Below, one piece after another: positions 8,492-17,869 of a stretch of DNA of 64,000 nt (positions within the stretch are counted from its first letter, which is position 1; the number at the start of each line of letters is the position of its first letter). The stretch is from Clostridiales bacterium. Lineage in GTDB: Bacteria > Bacillota > Clostridia > Peptostreptococcales > Anaerovoracaceae. The notes beneath the pieces are model-generated. The model was not told where the DNA came from. It made no database searches and saw only the letters and a list, made by a program, of their open reading frames with translations. The position numbers were made by a program, and so were the translations under genes. The DNA lies in assembly GCA_009776955.1 (NCBI GenBank), contig WRMW01000009.1, positions 1-64,000 of the forward strand. Reading direction: 5' to 3'.

Positions 8492-9745
8492 ATGAAAACT
8501 ACAGGATTGAGGCTATATGGGAAAAGCGACATCAGGCTTGAAAGTTTTGAGCTGCCGCCTATAAAGGACGACGAGCTTCTTGTGAAAATCGTGTGCGACA
8601 GCCTGTGCATGTCGTCGTGGAAGGCCGCCGTAAAAGGAGAGGACCATAAGCGCGTCCCCGAGGATATCGCCACAAACCCGACAGTGATAGGGCACGAGTT
8701 CTGCGGCGAGATAGTTGAGGTCGGCACGAAGTGGCAGGGAAAATATTCACCCGGCCAGCGCTTTGTCGTGCAGCCCGCGATGAAAGACACGTACTATGCC
8801 ATAGGCTATAGCTTCCCGAATATGGGCGGCAATATGACGTATGGCATACTTCCTGCGGCCGTGATGAGCGGCGGCTATCTCCTTCCGTATGACGGGGAGG
8901 CCTTTTTTGCGGGGGCGCTCGCGGAGCCGCTTTCCTGCGTAACCGGCGCCGTCCACTCAAACTACCATACGGTGCAGGGCGAGTATACGCACAAGATGGG
9001 AATAAGGGAAGGCGGCAAAATAGCGGCGCTGGCATCGGCTGGGCCGATGGGGCTGGCTCTCCTCGATTATCTTATAAACAGGGACGTGCGCCCTTCGCTC
9101 TTGGTCTGCACCGATATAGACGGCGGCAGGCTGGCGTACGCCGAGCGGATACTGTCGCCTGCCGATGCGAAGAAGCAGGGCGTTGAGCTTGTCTATCTCA
9201 ACACGAGGGAGCTTGCCGACCCTGCGTCGGCTTTGCGTGAGCTTTCGGGCGGAGAGGGCTTTGACGACGTCTTTGTGTTCGCCCCGGTTGCTGCCGTCGT
9301 CGAGCAGGGCGATGCCATCCTTGCTTACGATGGCTGTCTTAACTTTTTCGCCGGCCCGGAGAAAGAGGACTTTTCGGCACGCTTCAATTTTTACAATGTC
9401 CACTACAACGCGATGCATATAGCCGGCACGAGCGGAGGCAATACGGACGATATGATAGAGTCGCTCGAGCTTGCCGCCGCTGGCCGCACCAACCCCGCCA
9501 TACTTGTGACCCACGTGGGCGGGCTCGACAGCGCGGCGGAGGCGACGCTGAACATGCCAGAATTGGGCGGCGGGAAGAAGCTCATATACAATCATATCTC
9601 CATGCCACTGACGGCTATAGCCGATTTTGCAAAACTAGGGGAAGACGACCCGTTTTTTGCAAAGCTGGCTGAGCTTGTAGAAGGGAGCGGCGGCCTATGG
9701 AGTGCAGAGGCCGAACAATGGCTTCTAAAAAATGGAAAACAATAG
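8492..9745 (+). CDS. L-sorbose-1-phosphate reductase-like medium-chain dehydrogenase
   Basis: Closest by recognisable sequence to SorE (LRLYGKSDIRLE start, DSLCMSSWKA, NPTVIGHEFCGEI, VQPAMKDTYYAIGYS). SorE reduces L-sorbose-1-P to D-glucitol-6-P, which the SDR at 1151 could oxidise to fructose-6-P. The structural four-cysteine zinc loop of alcohol dehydrogenases is absent, as in SorE. 417 aa, start behind AAGGAG, 9 nt after the isomerase-like gene, so probably the same transcript. No phosphotransferase sorbose uptake genes are in the window, so the phosphorylation step is unexplained. Confidence 0.75.
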   Translation: MKTTGLRLYGKSDIRLESFELPPIKDDELLVKIVCDSLCMSSWKAAVKGEDHKRVPEDIATNPTVIGHEFCGEIVEVGTKWQGKYSPGQRFVVQPAMKDTYYAIGYSFPNMGGNMTYGILPAAVMSGGYLLPYDGEAFFAGALAEPLSCVTGAVHSNYHTVQGEYTHKMGIREGGKIAALASAGPMGLALLDYLINRDVRPSLLVCTDIDGGRLAYAERILSPADAKKQGVELVYLNTRELADPASALRELSGGEGFDDVFVFAPVAAVVEQGDAILAYDGCLNFFAGPEKEDFSARFNFYNVHYNAMHIAGTSGGNTDDMIESLELAAAGRTNPAILVTHVGGLDSAAEATLNMPELGGGKKLIYNHISMPLTAIADFAKLGEDDPFFAKLAELVEGSGGLWSAEAEQWLLKNGKQ

Positions 9746-9770
9746 AAATATTGGAAATGATACATAATGC

Positions 9771-9799
9771 TTGCACCCTCGACGGAAATGAGGTAATAT
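9771..9799 (+). promoter_or_regulatory. Promoter TTGCAC-17-TAATAT for the sugar ABC transporter
   Basis: TTGCAC at 9771-9776 and TAATAT at 9794-9799 are separated by exactly 17 bp. Transcription would start near 9806, about 30 nt before the ATG at 9836. Confidence 0.5.
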
Positions 9800-9835
9800 C
9801 TCTCAGTAATCTGTAAGCATGTATTGAGGTGGATT

Positions 9836-11329
9836 ATGAGCGAAGCGCGAGAACTATTAAGGCTAATAAGCATATCAAAGACATTTCCGGGCGTACAGGC
9901 GCTGAAAGGCGTTGATTTTGATCTCAGGCCCGGAGAGATTCATTGCGTCTGCGGCGAGAACGGCGCAGGCAAGTCTACGCTTATCAAGATAGTGTCCGGC
10001 GCTTACCAGCCCGACGAGGGCGGCGAGATATGGTTCGAGGGCGAGAAAGTCACGCTTAGCCCGCTCGGCGCGATGGACTTAGGCATCCAGTGCATATATC
10101 AGGAGCATACGATATTCAGGCCGCTGTCAGTTACGGAAAACATATTCGTCGGCATGGAGATAACCAAGAAGGGTTTCATGCAGAAGCAGGAAATGCGGAA
10201 GCGCACAAAGGAAGTCCTTGATTACCTTAGCAGCGACATAGACCCCGACGAGCTTGTGGGAAATCTTTCGGCAGGCGAGCAGAAGATAGTCGAATTTGCG
10301 AAAGCGCTCGTCTTTGATCGCAAAGTCATTATTCTCGACGAGCCCACCGCATCATTCTCGGTCACGGAAATAGAGAACCTGCTTGACATAGTCCACAAGA
10401 TAAAGGATCGCGGGATAGGCGTCATCTATATTTCGCATCACTTGGACGAGGTCGAGCGGATTGCGGACCGCATCACCATACTTAGGGACGGCAATTTGAT
10501 AAACACCTGCGCTTCAAGCGAGATTACGCAGAATGAGCTTATCCGCCAGATGGTAGGGCGCGATGCGTCGCTGTTCTACAATCGTGAGCATTTTACGCCA
10601 GGCGAAGTGATTCTTGAAGCGGACGGGCTTACGGGCAACGGTGTCGCGGATTGTTCGTTCAATGTACGCCGCGGCGAGGTGCTTGGGTTTGCGGGCATGG
10701 TCGGATCGGGCAGAAGCGAGCTTATGACCCTGCTTTTTGGCGGCGTGGAAAAGATAAGCGGTTCGGTGAAGCTGTTCGGCGAGGAAGTCGATCTGCAAAA
10801 CCCGAGGGTGTCGATCCGCAACAAAATGTGCTATATCACGGAGGACAGGCAGCATTCCGGCCTCTTCCTTATCCATACAATCGCACGCAACACCATTATC
10901 GCAAACCTGCTGATATCTTCGGGCTCGTTCTATATGCCCAAGAAAGAGGAGGATGTCGGCGAGGAGTTTATAAAGAAGCTCGGAACAAGGGCAAAGAACG
11001 CAGGCGTGCTCGCTGGCAACCTTTCGGGCGGCAATCAGCAAAAGGTCGTTCTTGCGAAGTGGTTCAACACGGAGGGCGAGATATTTATCTTTGACGAGCC
11101 GACGCGAGGCATAGATGTCGGGGCGAAACAGGAGATATACAGATTGATGACGGATCTTTTGCGTGACGGCAAGGCGGTCATAATGGTCAGTTCGGATATG
11201 CCAGAGGTCATTTCTATGAGCGACCGCATTATGGTCATGAAAAGCGGCCGGATCGTCGGCGAGCTTGACGGCAATGACGTTACAGAGGAAAATGTGCTAG
11301 AACTGTCGATAGGAGGAAGGAAGATATGA
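9836..11329 (+). CDS. Sugar ABC transporter ATPase (RbsA/XylG/MglA type)
   Basis: Duplicated ATPase that powers import of a monosaccharide or polyol. The first half has Walker A GENGAGKST, signature LSAGEQ and Walker B ILDEPTAS. The second half has a degenerate P-loop region (GMVGSGRSEL), signature LSGGNQQK and FDEPTRGIDVG, as usual for this family (497 aa). The start at 9836 follows GAGGTGG; the in-frame TTG at 9824 is less likely. The stop overlaps the permease ATG (ATGA). Confidence 0.93.
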   Translation: MSEARELLRLISISKTFPGVQALKGVDFDLRPGEIHCVCGENGAGKSTLIKIVSGAYQPDEGGEIWFEGEKVTLSPLGAMDLGIQCIYQEHTIFRPLSVTENIFVGMEITKKGFMQKQEMRKRTKEVLDYLSSDIDPDELVGNLSAGEQKIVEFAKALVFDRKVIILDEPTASFSVTEIENLLDIVHKIKDRGIGVIYISHHLDEVERIADRITILRDGNLINTCASSEITQNELIRQMVGRDASLFYNREHFTPGEVILEADGLTGNGVADCSFNVRRGEVLGFAGMVGSGRSELMTLLFGGVEKISGSVKLFGEEVDLQNPRVSIRNKMCYITEDRQHSGLFLIHTIARNTIIANLLISSGSFYMPKKEEDVGEEFIKKLGTRAKNAGVLAGNLSGGNQQKVVLAKWFNTEGEIFIFDEPTRGIDVGAKQEIYRLMTDLLRDGKAVIMVSSDMPEVISMSDRIMVMKSGRIVGELDGNDVTEENVLELSIGGRKI

Positions 11330-12435
11330 GTGATTCCGGCGAGAGGATCGGGAAGCGGAAGTTTGAATTTCGATGGAACGCGAACCTTAACGTACTCGTC
11401 ATCTGGCTTGTGTTCATCGCCATCATCACGATTGCGCAAGTAGTGTCGTTGCTGCCAGGGCAATATCCGACGATGGTTTCGCCTGCAAACCTGAGCAATA
11501 TCTTCGCACAGGTCTCGGCGACGGGCATTATGGCGATGGGCATGGCAATGGTAATGATAGCGGGCGGCATTGACCTTTCGGTCGGGATGCTGACGTCCTT
11601 TGTGGTCTTGTACGCCGCAAAGAGCCATGTCGACTTCGGGTTGTCGCTGCCTATGGCGCTTATCACTGCGGTGCTTTTCGCAGTTGCAATGTCGGCGGGC
11701 ATGGGCTTCATAATATCAAGGCTTCAGGTAGAGCCCTTTATCATCACCTTGGGAGGAATGATATGTTTCAGGGGTATAGCCCTGTTGGTTGTGCGGTCGC
11801 AAGAGGTGAGCATGAAGGGAGCGATGGACCCGCTGAAAAACTCCGTCATGGCGGAAGTCAGGGACCCCGCAGGGCTGATTGTGAATGTGCCACCATACAT
11901 ATTCATCTTCCTTGCGATAACCGTTATCGTATGGATTGTCATGCGATTTACAAAATACGGCCGAAGGATATACGCAGTAGGCGCAAACAGGCATGCCGCT
12001 TATCTGGCGGGCATAGATGTCAAGAACATCATTTTCTCTACATATATTATAAACGGGTTCCTTGTCTCGATTGCGGCGCTTATCTTGTTGGCGCGTGTCA
12101 ACACGGCTATTATAACGGTGGGGCAGAACAGGGAGATAGATGTCATAGCGGCGGCCGTTGTGGGCGGGGTCGCGATGTCGGGAGGCAAGGGGACTATATG
12201 GGGGGTCTTTATCGGAGCCCTGTTGATGGGTACTATAGAGAACGGCATGAATATGCTAAGAATAAACGCAGAGTGGCAATTTGTCGTGAAAGGGCTTATA
12301 GTAATAGGCGCGGTATCGACTGCTGCCATCGTCGCACAGATACAGGCAAAGCGTCAGTTGCGAGTGAAGCAGGACGCGGCGCTTGCGAAATCAGCTATCG
12401 ACAAGGTGATTGCGGAGGAGAAAGCCGCTGAGTAG
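11326..12435 (+). CDS. Sugar ABC transporter permease (RbsC type)
   Basis: Polytopic membrane subunit. Hydrophobic segments fill most of the 369 residues; the family signatures GMAMVMIAGGIDLSVG and VGGVAMSGGKGT are present. The start overlaps the ATPase stop and has AGGAGGAAGG upstream. Only one permease gene is present, so a homodimer is expected. The C-terminus is a charged cytoplasmic tail rich in lysine and glutamate. Confidence 0.92.
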   Translation: MSDSGERIGKRKFEFRWNANLNVLVIWLVFIAIITIAQVVSLLPGQYPTMVSPANLSNIFAQVSATGIMAMGMAMVMIAGGIDLSVGMLTSFVVLYAAKSHVDFGLSLPMALITAVLFAVAMSAGMGFIISRLQVEPFIITLGGMICFRGIALLVVRSQEVSMKGAMDPLKNSVMAEVRDPAGLIVNVPPYIFIFLAITVIVWIVMRFTKYGRRIYAVGANRHAAYLAGIDVKNIIFSTYIINGFLVSIAALILLARVNTAIITVGQNREIDVIAAAVVGGVAMSGGKGTIWGVFIGALLMGTIENGMNMLRINAEWQFVVKGLIVIGAVSTAAIVAQIQAKRQLRVKQDAALAKSAIDKVIAEEKAAE

Positions 12436-12549
12436 GGCTTAACGCGAGCCACGGCTTGCTTAATAGCTTTTATATATAGAAAACAAATATCCGTTATAGC
12501 AGCAAAGAAGCAAGAAGAAGGAAGAAGTTATTTTAAGGAGGAGAAGTAA
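12436..12549 (+). promoter_or_regulatory. Spacer between permease and binding-protein genes with small hairpin
   Basis: This 114-nt gap contains a short stem (GCGAGCC / GGCTTGC, 12444-12459) followed by an AT-rich run. In such transporters a stem before the binding-protein gene often sets its higher expression. No clear promoter with a proper -35 is visible. A strong AAGGAGGAG site precedes the next ATG. Confidence 0.25.
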
Positions 12550-13764
12550 ATGAAACAGAAAAAGGTATTAGCAATAGTTATCGCAATCGTTATGGCGCTC
12601 AGCCTTGGCCTCGCGGCCTGCAGCAGCCCGGCTCCGGCTCCGGCTCCAGAACCCGCGGCGCCCGCACCTGCGCCCGCACCCGCGCCCGTCGATGACGGCA
12701 CGAAGCACATCGGCTTTTATGCAGATGCCGCCGACAGCTATTATTCCATCATGATGGAAGCGTTTGTCGGCATGGCGGCGTCCGATCCCGATACCGAGTG
12801 GGTGACAGACTACAGGGCAGGCCAGAGCACGGCGGACGAGCAGCTTAGAGCGGTCGAGGACTATATCACCGCAGGCTATGACGCTATCATAGTGATCCAG
12901 AACAATCCTGGCACGACGAGTGAGTGTATCACGAAGGCGAACGACGCCGACATCCCGTATTTCGGTGCGGCGCACTTCTTCGGCGACATCCCGAACTCCA
13001 GTGGAGCGACCGGCAGCGTCAACTATGACTTTGTCCTGGGCGGCAAGCTGGCAGGGCAGGATGCACTTGCAAACGGCGTATCGCAGCTCGTCATGATCGA
13101 GGGCGTCCTTGGTCAGGGTTCCGCTTCCGCGCAGTCGCTCGGTTTCCTGCTTGCCTATGAGGAAGCTGGCATGAGCTTCGGCGAAAAGGCTGACGGCACA
13201 CCGTGGACGGCAGAAGGAATCGCAACCGAGAAGCCGTCTGTCGGCGACATCAACGGTAGCCCGGACATCACGGTCGTATCGTGGAATTCCGGCGGCTGGA
13301 TGACTGAGCCGGCGATGGAAGCCATGCTCGGCGCCATCGTTTCCCTCGGTGCAGGCGGTTGGGACGGAGCTTATGTCCAGAACAACCCGATGATGGAAGG
13401 CGCGATCAATGCAATGGCTGACCAGGGTCTCTCGACTGACGATTACTGGCTCGGCAGCATGAACGGCCGCGAGATCTCCTGGGATTGGGCAGAGGCCGGC
13501 GTCATCTCCATGGACGTCAACCAGTCTGCCGCGATGGAAGGCGCGTTGCTCTATCAGATGGTCAAAGAGTATTTTGATACAGGCAGTGTTTCCAAGAAGC
13601 ATGTCCATCCGTATCTGACAGGCTACACCTCAGAGACGATTGGCAGCCTGCGTGGCAGCCTTGTGCCCGTCACCGACATTGCCAACTTCCTCGCCAGCGT
13701 AGAGAACGACAGCATCGTCTGGAGGATCGACGATCCCAAGTTCCTCCCGATCCAGGGCTACTAG
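12550..13764 (+). CDS. Sugar-binding lipoprotein of the ABC transporter
   Basis: Extracytoplasmic receptor anchored by lipid. The N-terminus is a lipoprotein signal with lipobox LAAC (cysteine 24), then an Ala-Pro repeat linker (residues about 27-46) and a periplasmic-binding-protein type I fold (HIGFYADAADSYY, DAIIVIQNNPG, Q.LGFLLAYEEAG). 404 aa, slightly longer than ribose-binding proteins because of the linker. Order ATPase-permease-receptor differs from rbs operons. The ligand is unknown; it may include a ketose or polyol used by neighbouring enzymes. Confidence 0.88.
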   Translation: MKQKKVLAIVIAIVMALSLGLAACSSPAPAPAPEPAAPAPAPAPAPVDDGTKHIGFYADAADSYYSIMMEAFVGMAASDPDTEWVTDYRAGQSTADEQLRAVEDYITAGYDAIIVIQNNPGTTSECITKANDADIPYFGAAHFFGDIPNSSGATGSVNYDFVLGGKLAGQDALANGVSQLVMIEGVLGQGSASAQSLGFLLAYEEAGMSFGEKADGTPWTAEGIATEKPSVGDINGSPDITVVSWNSGGWMTEPAMEAMLGAIVSLGAGGWDGAYVQNNPMMEGAINAMADQGLSTDDYWLGSMNGREISWDWAEAGVISMDVNQSAAMEGALLYQMVKEYFDTGSVSKKHVHPYLTGYTSETIGSLRGSLVPVTDIANFLASVENDSIVWRIDDPKFLPIQGY

Positions 13765-13807
13765 AAACTACCTGATGAAGGCAAGATTTCAATAAGTGAA
13801 CACCAGA

Positions 13808-13848
13808 ACGAGGGGACTGCGGCACAAGCCGTAGTCCCCTCGTGTCAT
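13808..13848 (+). terminator. Hairpin terminator after the ABC operon
   Basis: A 16-bp stem with one mismatch (ACGAGGGGACTGCGGC / GCCGTAGTCCCCTCGT, 13808-13843) closes on the loop ACAA. The following tract is only weakly T-rich, but the stem is very stable and lies just behind the receptor gene. Confidence 0.75.
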
Positions 13849-13892
13849 ATTATGCAATTAATACATAATACTGCAAAGGAGGCTGGACAATT

Positions 13893-14741
13893 ATGAAGGT
13901 AGGGGTATTCTTGGCTCTAGAGCCGTACACAAGCGTTGAGCACAATCTTAGACTAGCGAAAGAAGCGGGCTTTACCTGCGCGGACATCACCGACACCCAC
14001 TTTGGGGGCAGCATGTTTGCATCCGCAGGGCTTTCCGCTTCGGTCAGCCTCGACAGCAATCCGTTTGACGTCAAACGGCTTTTTGAAAAATATGGGATGG
14101 AGATAATGACCATAAGCGCGCATGCATCGCTTCTGGAGGCGTCGCATCCGGCGGAGTATCAGACGCGGGAGATAATGCAGGCTATCCGCTTTGCGGCGGC
14201 CATAGGCATCCGCGACGTGGTGACGACGGAGACCTATCCCAAGAGCGCATGGGCAAAGAGCCTATCGTACGACCAATGCATATTCACCTGTGCGGAGAAG
14301 CTGTACCAGCCTTGCCGCATGGCGGAGGACTACGGAGTCAATGTGATTTTCGAGCCGCACGGGCCTATCACGGACAGCATCACAGGCATAGGCGATGTGA
14401 TGGAGCTGCTAGGCAACCCGAAATCGCTTGGCGTAAATATGGACACAGGAAATTCATGGCTCGGCGGCACAGACCCGGTCGAGCTTGCAAAAGTATACAA
14501 GGACAAGATATTCCATATACACTGGAAAGATCTCGGCCCAGAGTGGCTTCCTAAGCGCGGCACCATCTATGGCTGCGGCTTTTCGACCATTCCGGTCGGC
14601 ACCGGCGAGATCGACATCGCGGGGGTCATCGAGGTCTTGAAGGACAGGAAAGAGATACATTATTCGACGCTTGAAGTGGCAGGGCCGCCAGAGTTGCTGC
14701 AGCAGAGCGCGAAGTATATAACCGATTTGTGGAACTCGTAA
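13893..14741 (+). CDS. Sugar phosphate isomerase/epimerase-type TIM barrel
   Basis: Xylose-isomerase-like TIM-barrel fold (AP endonuclease 2 superfamily). Metal-site candidates are the glutamate in VIFEPHGP, MDTGNS, HIHWKD and the late glutamate in TLEVAG. 282 aa, normal for the family. Ribosome site AAAGGAGG. First gene after the transporter terminator and head of a run of six co-oriented genes with short gaps; promoter not clear. Substrate unknown. Confidence 0.75.
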   Translation: MKVGVFLALEPYTSVEHNLRLAKEAGFTCADITDTHFGGSMFASAGLSASVSLDSNPFDVKRLFEKYGMEIMTISAHASLLEASHPAEYQTREIMQAIRFAAAIGIRDVVTTETYPKSAWAKSLSYDQCIFTCAEKLYQPCRMAEDYGVNVIFEPHGPITDSITGIGDVMELLGNPKSLGVNMDTGNSWLGGTDPVELAKVYKDKIFHIHWKDLGPEWLPKRGTIYGCGFSTIPVGTGEIDIAGVIEVLKDRKEIHYSTLEVAGPPELLQQSAKYITDLWNS

Positions 14742-14787
14742 ATACGTCAATCTGAACATATGTTTGTTTAATGAAAGGAGATTGGGC

Positions 14788-15777
14788 ATGGGTAGACCAG
14801 TAACATTAATGACGGCTCAGTGGGGCGACCTAAACCTTGAGGAGCTGTGCAAGCTCGCCAAGGAAATGGGCTACGATGGGCTTGAGCTTTTTGAGGGCGC
14901 GCACTTCGATGCGAAGAAAGCGGCTGCGGACAAGGCGTATGCGGACGGCATAATCGCGACCATGGACAAGCACGGGCTGAAGACCTGGGCGCTTGCGACG
15001 CATGTGCTTGGGCAGTGCGTGGGCGACAATTACGAGCCCAGGATCGACGGGTTTGCGCCGAGCGCGCTGGCGGGCAAGCCAGAGGAGATAAGGGCGTGGG
15101 CCATAGACACGATGATGGCTGTTCCGGCTGCGGCGAAAAACCTCGGCGTGGACGTGGTGACGGGCTTCTTGGGTTCACCGATTTGGGCGTATTGGTACAG
15201 CTTCCCTGCGACATCGGACGAGATGGTCGATGCAGGGTTCAAGCGGGTAGTGGATCTATGGACACCCATCTTCGATGAGTTCGACAAGCATGGGGTGCGT
15301 TTCGCGTTTGAGGTGCATCCGGCGGAGATAGCGTTCGACTACTATACCTGGGAGCGGCTGCTGAAGGAGTTCGGCGGACGCAAGACTCTCGGGCTCAATT
15401 ACGACCCAAGCCATTTGATATGGCAGGGCGTGAACCCGACGATCTTCCTCCGTGACTTCATAGACCGTGTATACCACGTACATATGAAGGACGCTGCCGT
15501 AAGGCTTGACGGCAAGGCGGGCATACTGGGGTCTTTCCTGACTTTCGGCGACAACCGCAGGGGCTGGAACTTCCGTTCGCTAGGTCACGGGGATGTGGAT
15601 TTCGAGGATGTCATCCGCGAGCTTAACGCAGGCGGGTACAGAGGCCCGCTTTCGGTCGAGTGGGAGGACAGCGGCATGGATCGCGTGTACGGCGGGGCTG
15701 AGGCGGCGGAGTTTGTGCGCAGCATCGACTTTGCGCCGTCGGATATTGCGTTTGACGCCACAATGGGCAATGAGTAG
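14788..15777 (+). CDS. Sugar phosphate isomerase/epimerase-type TIM barrel
   Basis: Second TIM-barrel isomerase-like protein of the cluster, 329 aa, somewhat longer than its neighbours because of insertions around residues 70-110. Recognisable metal-site segments: FEVHPAEIAFD, NYDPSHLIWQG, VYHVHMKDA and SVEWEDSG (two late acids). The start at 14788 has AAAGGAG 7 nt upstream. Such proteins frequently accompany Gfo/Idh/MocA dehydrogenases, as here (next gene 12 nt downstream), often handling oxidised sugar or inositol derivatives. Confidence 0.75.
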   Translation: MGRPVTLMTAQWGDLNLEELCKLAKEMGYDGLELFEGAHFDAKKAAADKAYADGIIATMDKHGLKTWALATHVLGQCVGDNYEPRIDGFAPSALAGKPEEIRAWAIDTMMAVPAAAKNLGVDVVTGFLGSPIWAYWYSFPATSDEMVDAGFKRVVDLWTPIFDEFDKHGVRFAFEVHPAEIAFDYYTWERLLKEFGGRKTLGLNYDPSHLIWQGVNPTIFLRDFIDRVYHVHMKDAAVRLDGKAGILGSFLTFGDNRRGWNFRSLGHGDVDFEDVIRELNAGGYRGPLSVEWEDSGMDRVYGGAEAAEFVRSIDFAPSDIAFDATMGNE

Positions 15778-15789
15778 GAGGGACAAAGT

Positions 15790-16941
15790 ATGAGTGCAAG
15801 ACTAAAATACGGAATGGTCGGTGGCGGTCCAGGAGCGTTCATTGGCGCTGTGCATCGTGCGGCCATACGACTCAACAACGAAGCGGACCTGGTCTGCGGC
15901 AACTTCTCGTATCTGGAGAGCGAGTGCAATGAGGCGTGTGCGGAGCTTGGCGTCGACCCTGCCCGCAGCTATTATACGTTCGAGGAGATGGCGAAGGCCG
16001 AGGGCGCGCGCGAGGACAAGATAGACTGGGTCGTTATAGTGACACCCAACTTCTTTCACTATCCCGCGGCCAAGGCGTTTCTGGAGCAGGGCATAAATGT
16101 GGTCTGCGAAAAGCCGCTTTGCTTCTCTGTGGAGCAGGGGCTTGACCTTAAGCGCATAGCCAAGGCGAACGGTTGCCTGTTTGCGGTCACATACACCTAC
16201 ACTGGCCATGTGATGACGCGCGAGGCGCGGCAGCTTGTACGTGACGGCGTGATAGGCAATATACGGATGGTTATGGGCGAGTACCCCCAGGACTGGCTTC
16301 TCGACGCACTTGAGACCATTACCGAGGACAACAAGCCTTGGCGTGCGGACCCCAAGCTTTCGGGCAGGGGGGCGTCCGTTGCCGACCTCGGCACGCATAT
16401 CGAAAACTGGGTGCATTATGTGACGGGGCTCAAGATCGAAAAGCTTGCCTGCAACCTCGATGTGTTCGGCGAGGGCGGCGTGCTCGACAACAATGTCGAA
16501 GCCTTGATAAAGTTCAAGGGCGGCGCGACAGGCATGTACTGGACGAGCCAGGTCGCCATCGGCTTCGACAACGCCCTTAAAGTACGTATTTTTGGCGACA
16601 AGGGGACGCTGGAGTTCGTTCAGGAGGAGAACAACTACCTGAAAGTGAGTCCGCGCGGCAAGCCTCCGCAGATATATTCGCGCGGCTCTGGCTATTTGAC
16701 GGACGAGGCAAAGAAATATGTGCGCGTGCCTACCGGCCACCCAGAGGGGCTGACCGAGGCGTACGCAAACATCTACCTTGACTTCGCCGCCGCCGTACGC
16801 GACAAAAAGGCCGGCCTTATGGTGAACGAGGAGGACTACGGATACCCGACGCTTGAGCAAGGCATAGGCGGCGTGGAGTTCTACAACAAGTGCGTCGACA
16901 GCCACGAGGCGGGCGCGGCGTGGGTAACGCTCGATGATTAA
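15790..16941 (+). CDS. Gfo/Idh/MocA-family NAD(P)-dependent oxidoreductase
   Basis: The N-terminal Rossmann domain begins MVGGGPGAFIGAVHR, followed by VVIVTPNFFH and the catalytic-lysine motif CEKPLCFS; the C-terminal alpha/beta domain has GASVADLGTHIENW. 383 aa. Expected to oxidise or reduce a sugar, inositol or aminosugar. GTAGGAGGG ribosome site. Sits between two TIM-barrel isomerase genes, probably co-transcribed. Confidence 0.85.
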   Translation: MSARLKYGMVGGGPGAFIGAVHRAAIRLNNEADLVCGNFSYLESECNEACAELGVDPARSYYTFEEMAKAEGAREDKIDWVVIVTPNFFHYPAAKAFLEQGINVVCEKPLCFSVEQGLDLKRIAKANGCLFAVTYTYTGHVMTREARQLVRDGVIGNIRMVMGEYPQDWLLDALETITEDNKPWRADPKLSGRGASVADLGTHIENWVHYVTGLKIEKLACNLDVFGEGGVLDNNVEALIKFKGGATGMYWTSQVAIGFDNALKVRIFGDKGTLEFVQEENNYLKVSPRGKPPQIYSRGSGYLTDEAKKYVRVPTGHPEGLTEAYANIYLDFAAAVRDKKAGLMVNEEDYGYPTLEQGIGGVEFYNKCVDSHEAGAAWVTLDD

Positions 16942-16985
16942 ACGTCGGTAACGCACACGCATATGTGAAAGGAGAATGAATAGTT

Positions 16986-17840
16986 ATGAAATTTGGGATA
17001 AATTCACTTGCATGGCAGTCCCCGGTTACGGAGATAGACCGCCTGCTAAGGCTCGCAAAACAATACGGCTGCGATGTCTTTGAGCTTGCGCTGGAGGACT
17101 TTGCGACGCTCAACCCCGACGAGATAAGCAAGGCTGTCGAGGACACGGGCGTGGAAATCAAGACGGTCACGGGCATTCACGGCCCGACACGCGATATTTC
17201 GGCGGACGAGGCGGACATTCGGGAAATGGGCGTGCAGTACGCGAAAGACATGGTGGACTTTGCGGTGGAGATAGGCGCTGAGGTCATAGCCGGCCCCATC
17301 TATTCGGCAGTCGGCAAGGCGCGTCAGCAGACGCCGGAGGAAATAGAGCTCAAGTGGAAGTACGGCGTCGAGAACATGAAGGTCATCGCGGACTACGGCG
17401 CAAAGAAGAACATCAAATTTGCGGTCGAGACGCTGAACCGCTTCGAGACGGATTTCATCAATATAGTCGAGCAGGGCTGCGAGTACCTACGTCGCATCAA
17501 CTACGACAACGTGGGCTTCTTGCTCGACACTTTCCATATGGGCATCGAGGAAGCGAGCATGCCGGCCGCGATACGCAAGGCAGGGACGGAGTTCAAGATT
17601 TTTGATTTCCACCTCTGCGCGAACAACCGCGGCACGCCTGGCAAGGACAATACGGACTGGATAGCCGTGCGTGATGCGATAAGGGCCGTGGGATACGACG
17701 ATTATGGCATTATCGAGTCGTTTACGCCTGATTGCGTTGAGATAGCGAAGGCCGCTTCGGTTTGGAGACCATTTTCCGAGTCGCCAGAGGCGATTGCGCG
17801 CGATGGCATACCATTCTTGAAAAAGCTGTTCGCTGAATAA
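16986..17840 (+). CDS. D-tagatose/allulose 3-epimerase-like protein
   Basis: Ketose 3-epimerase family by the motifs ETLNRFE, LLDTFHMGIEE, FHLCANNRGTPG and GIIESFTP, which carry the expected metal ligands (Glu, Asp, His, Glu). The family motif HxGExNR reads HLCANNR here, so the sugar-binding contacts may differ. 284 aa, typical. Likely interconverts ketohexoses or ketopentoses at C3, fitting a locus around sorbose-like sugars. Ribosome site AAAGGAG. Confidence 0.8.
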   Translation: MKFGINSLAWQSPVTEIDRLLRLAKQYGCDVFELALEDFATLNPDEISKAVEDTGVEIKTVTGIHGPTRDISADEADIREMGVQYAKDMVDFAVEIGAEVIAGPIYSAVGKARQQTPEEIELKWKYGVENMKVIADYGAKKNIKFAVETLNRFETDFINIVEQGCEYLRRINYDNVGFLLDTFHMGIEEASMPAAIRKAGTEFKIFDFHLCANNRGTPGKDNTDWIAVRDAIRAVGYDDYGIIESFTPDCVEIAKAASVWRPFSESPEAIARDGIPFLKKLFAE

Positions 17841-17869
17841 TTGACAAATTGACGAAAGGAGTTTTTGTG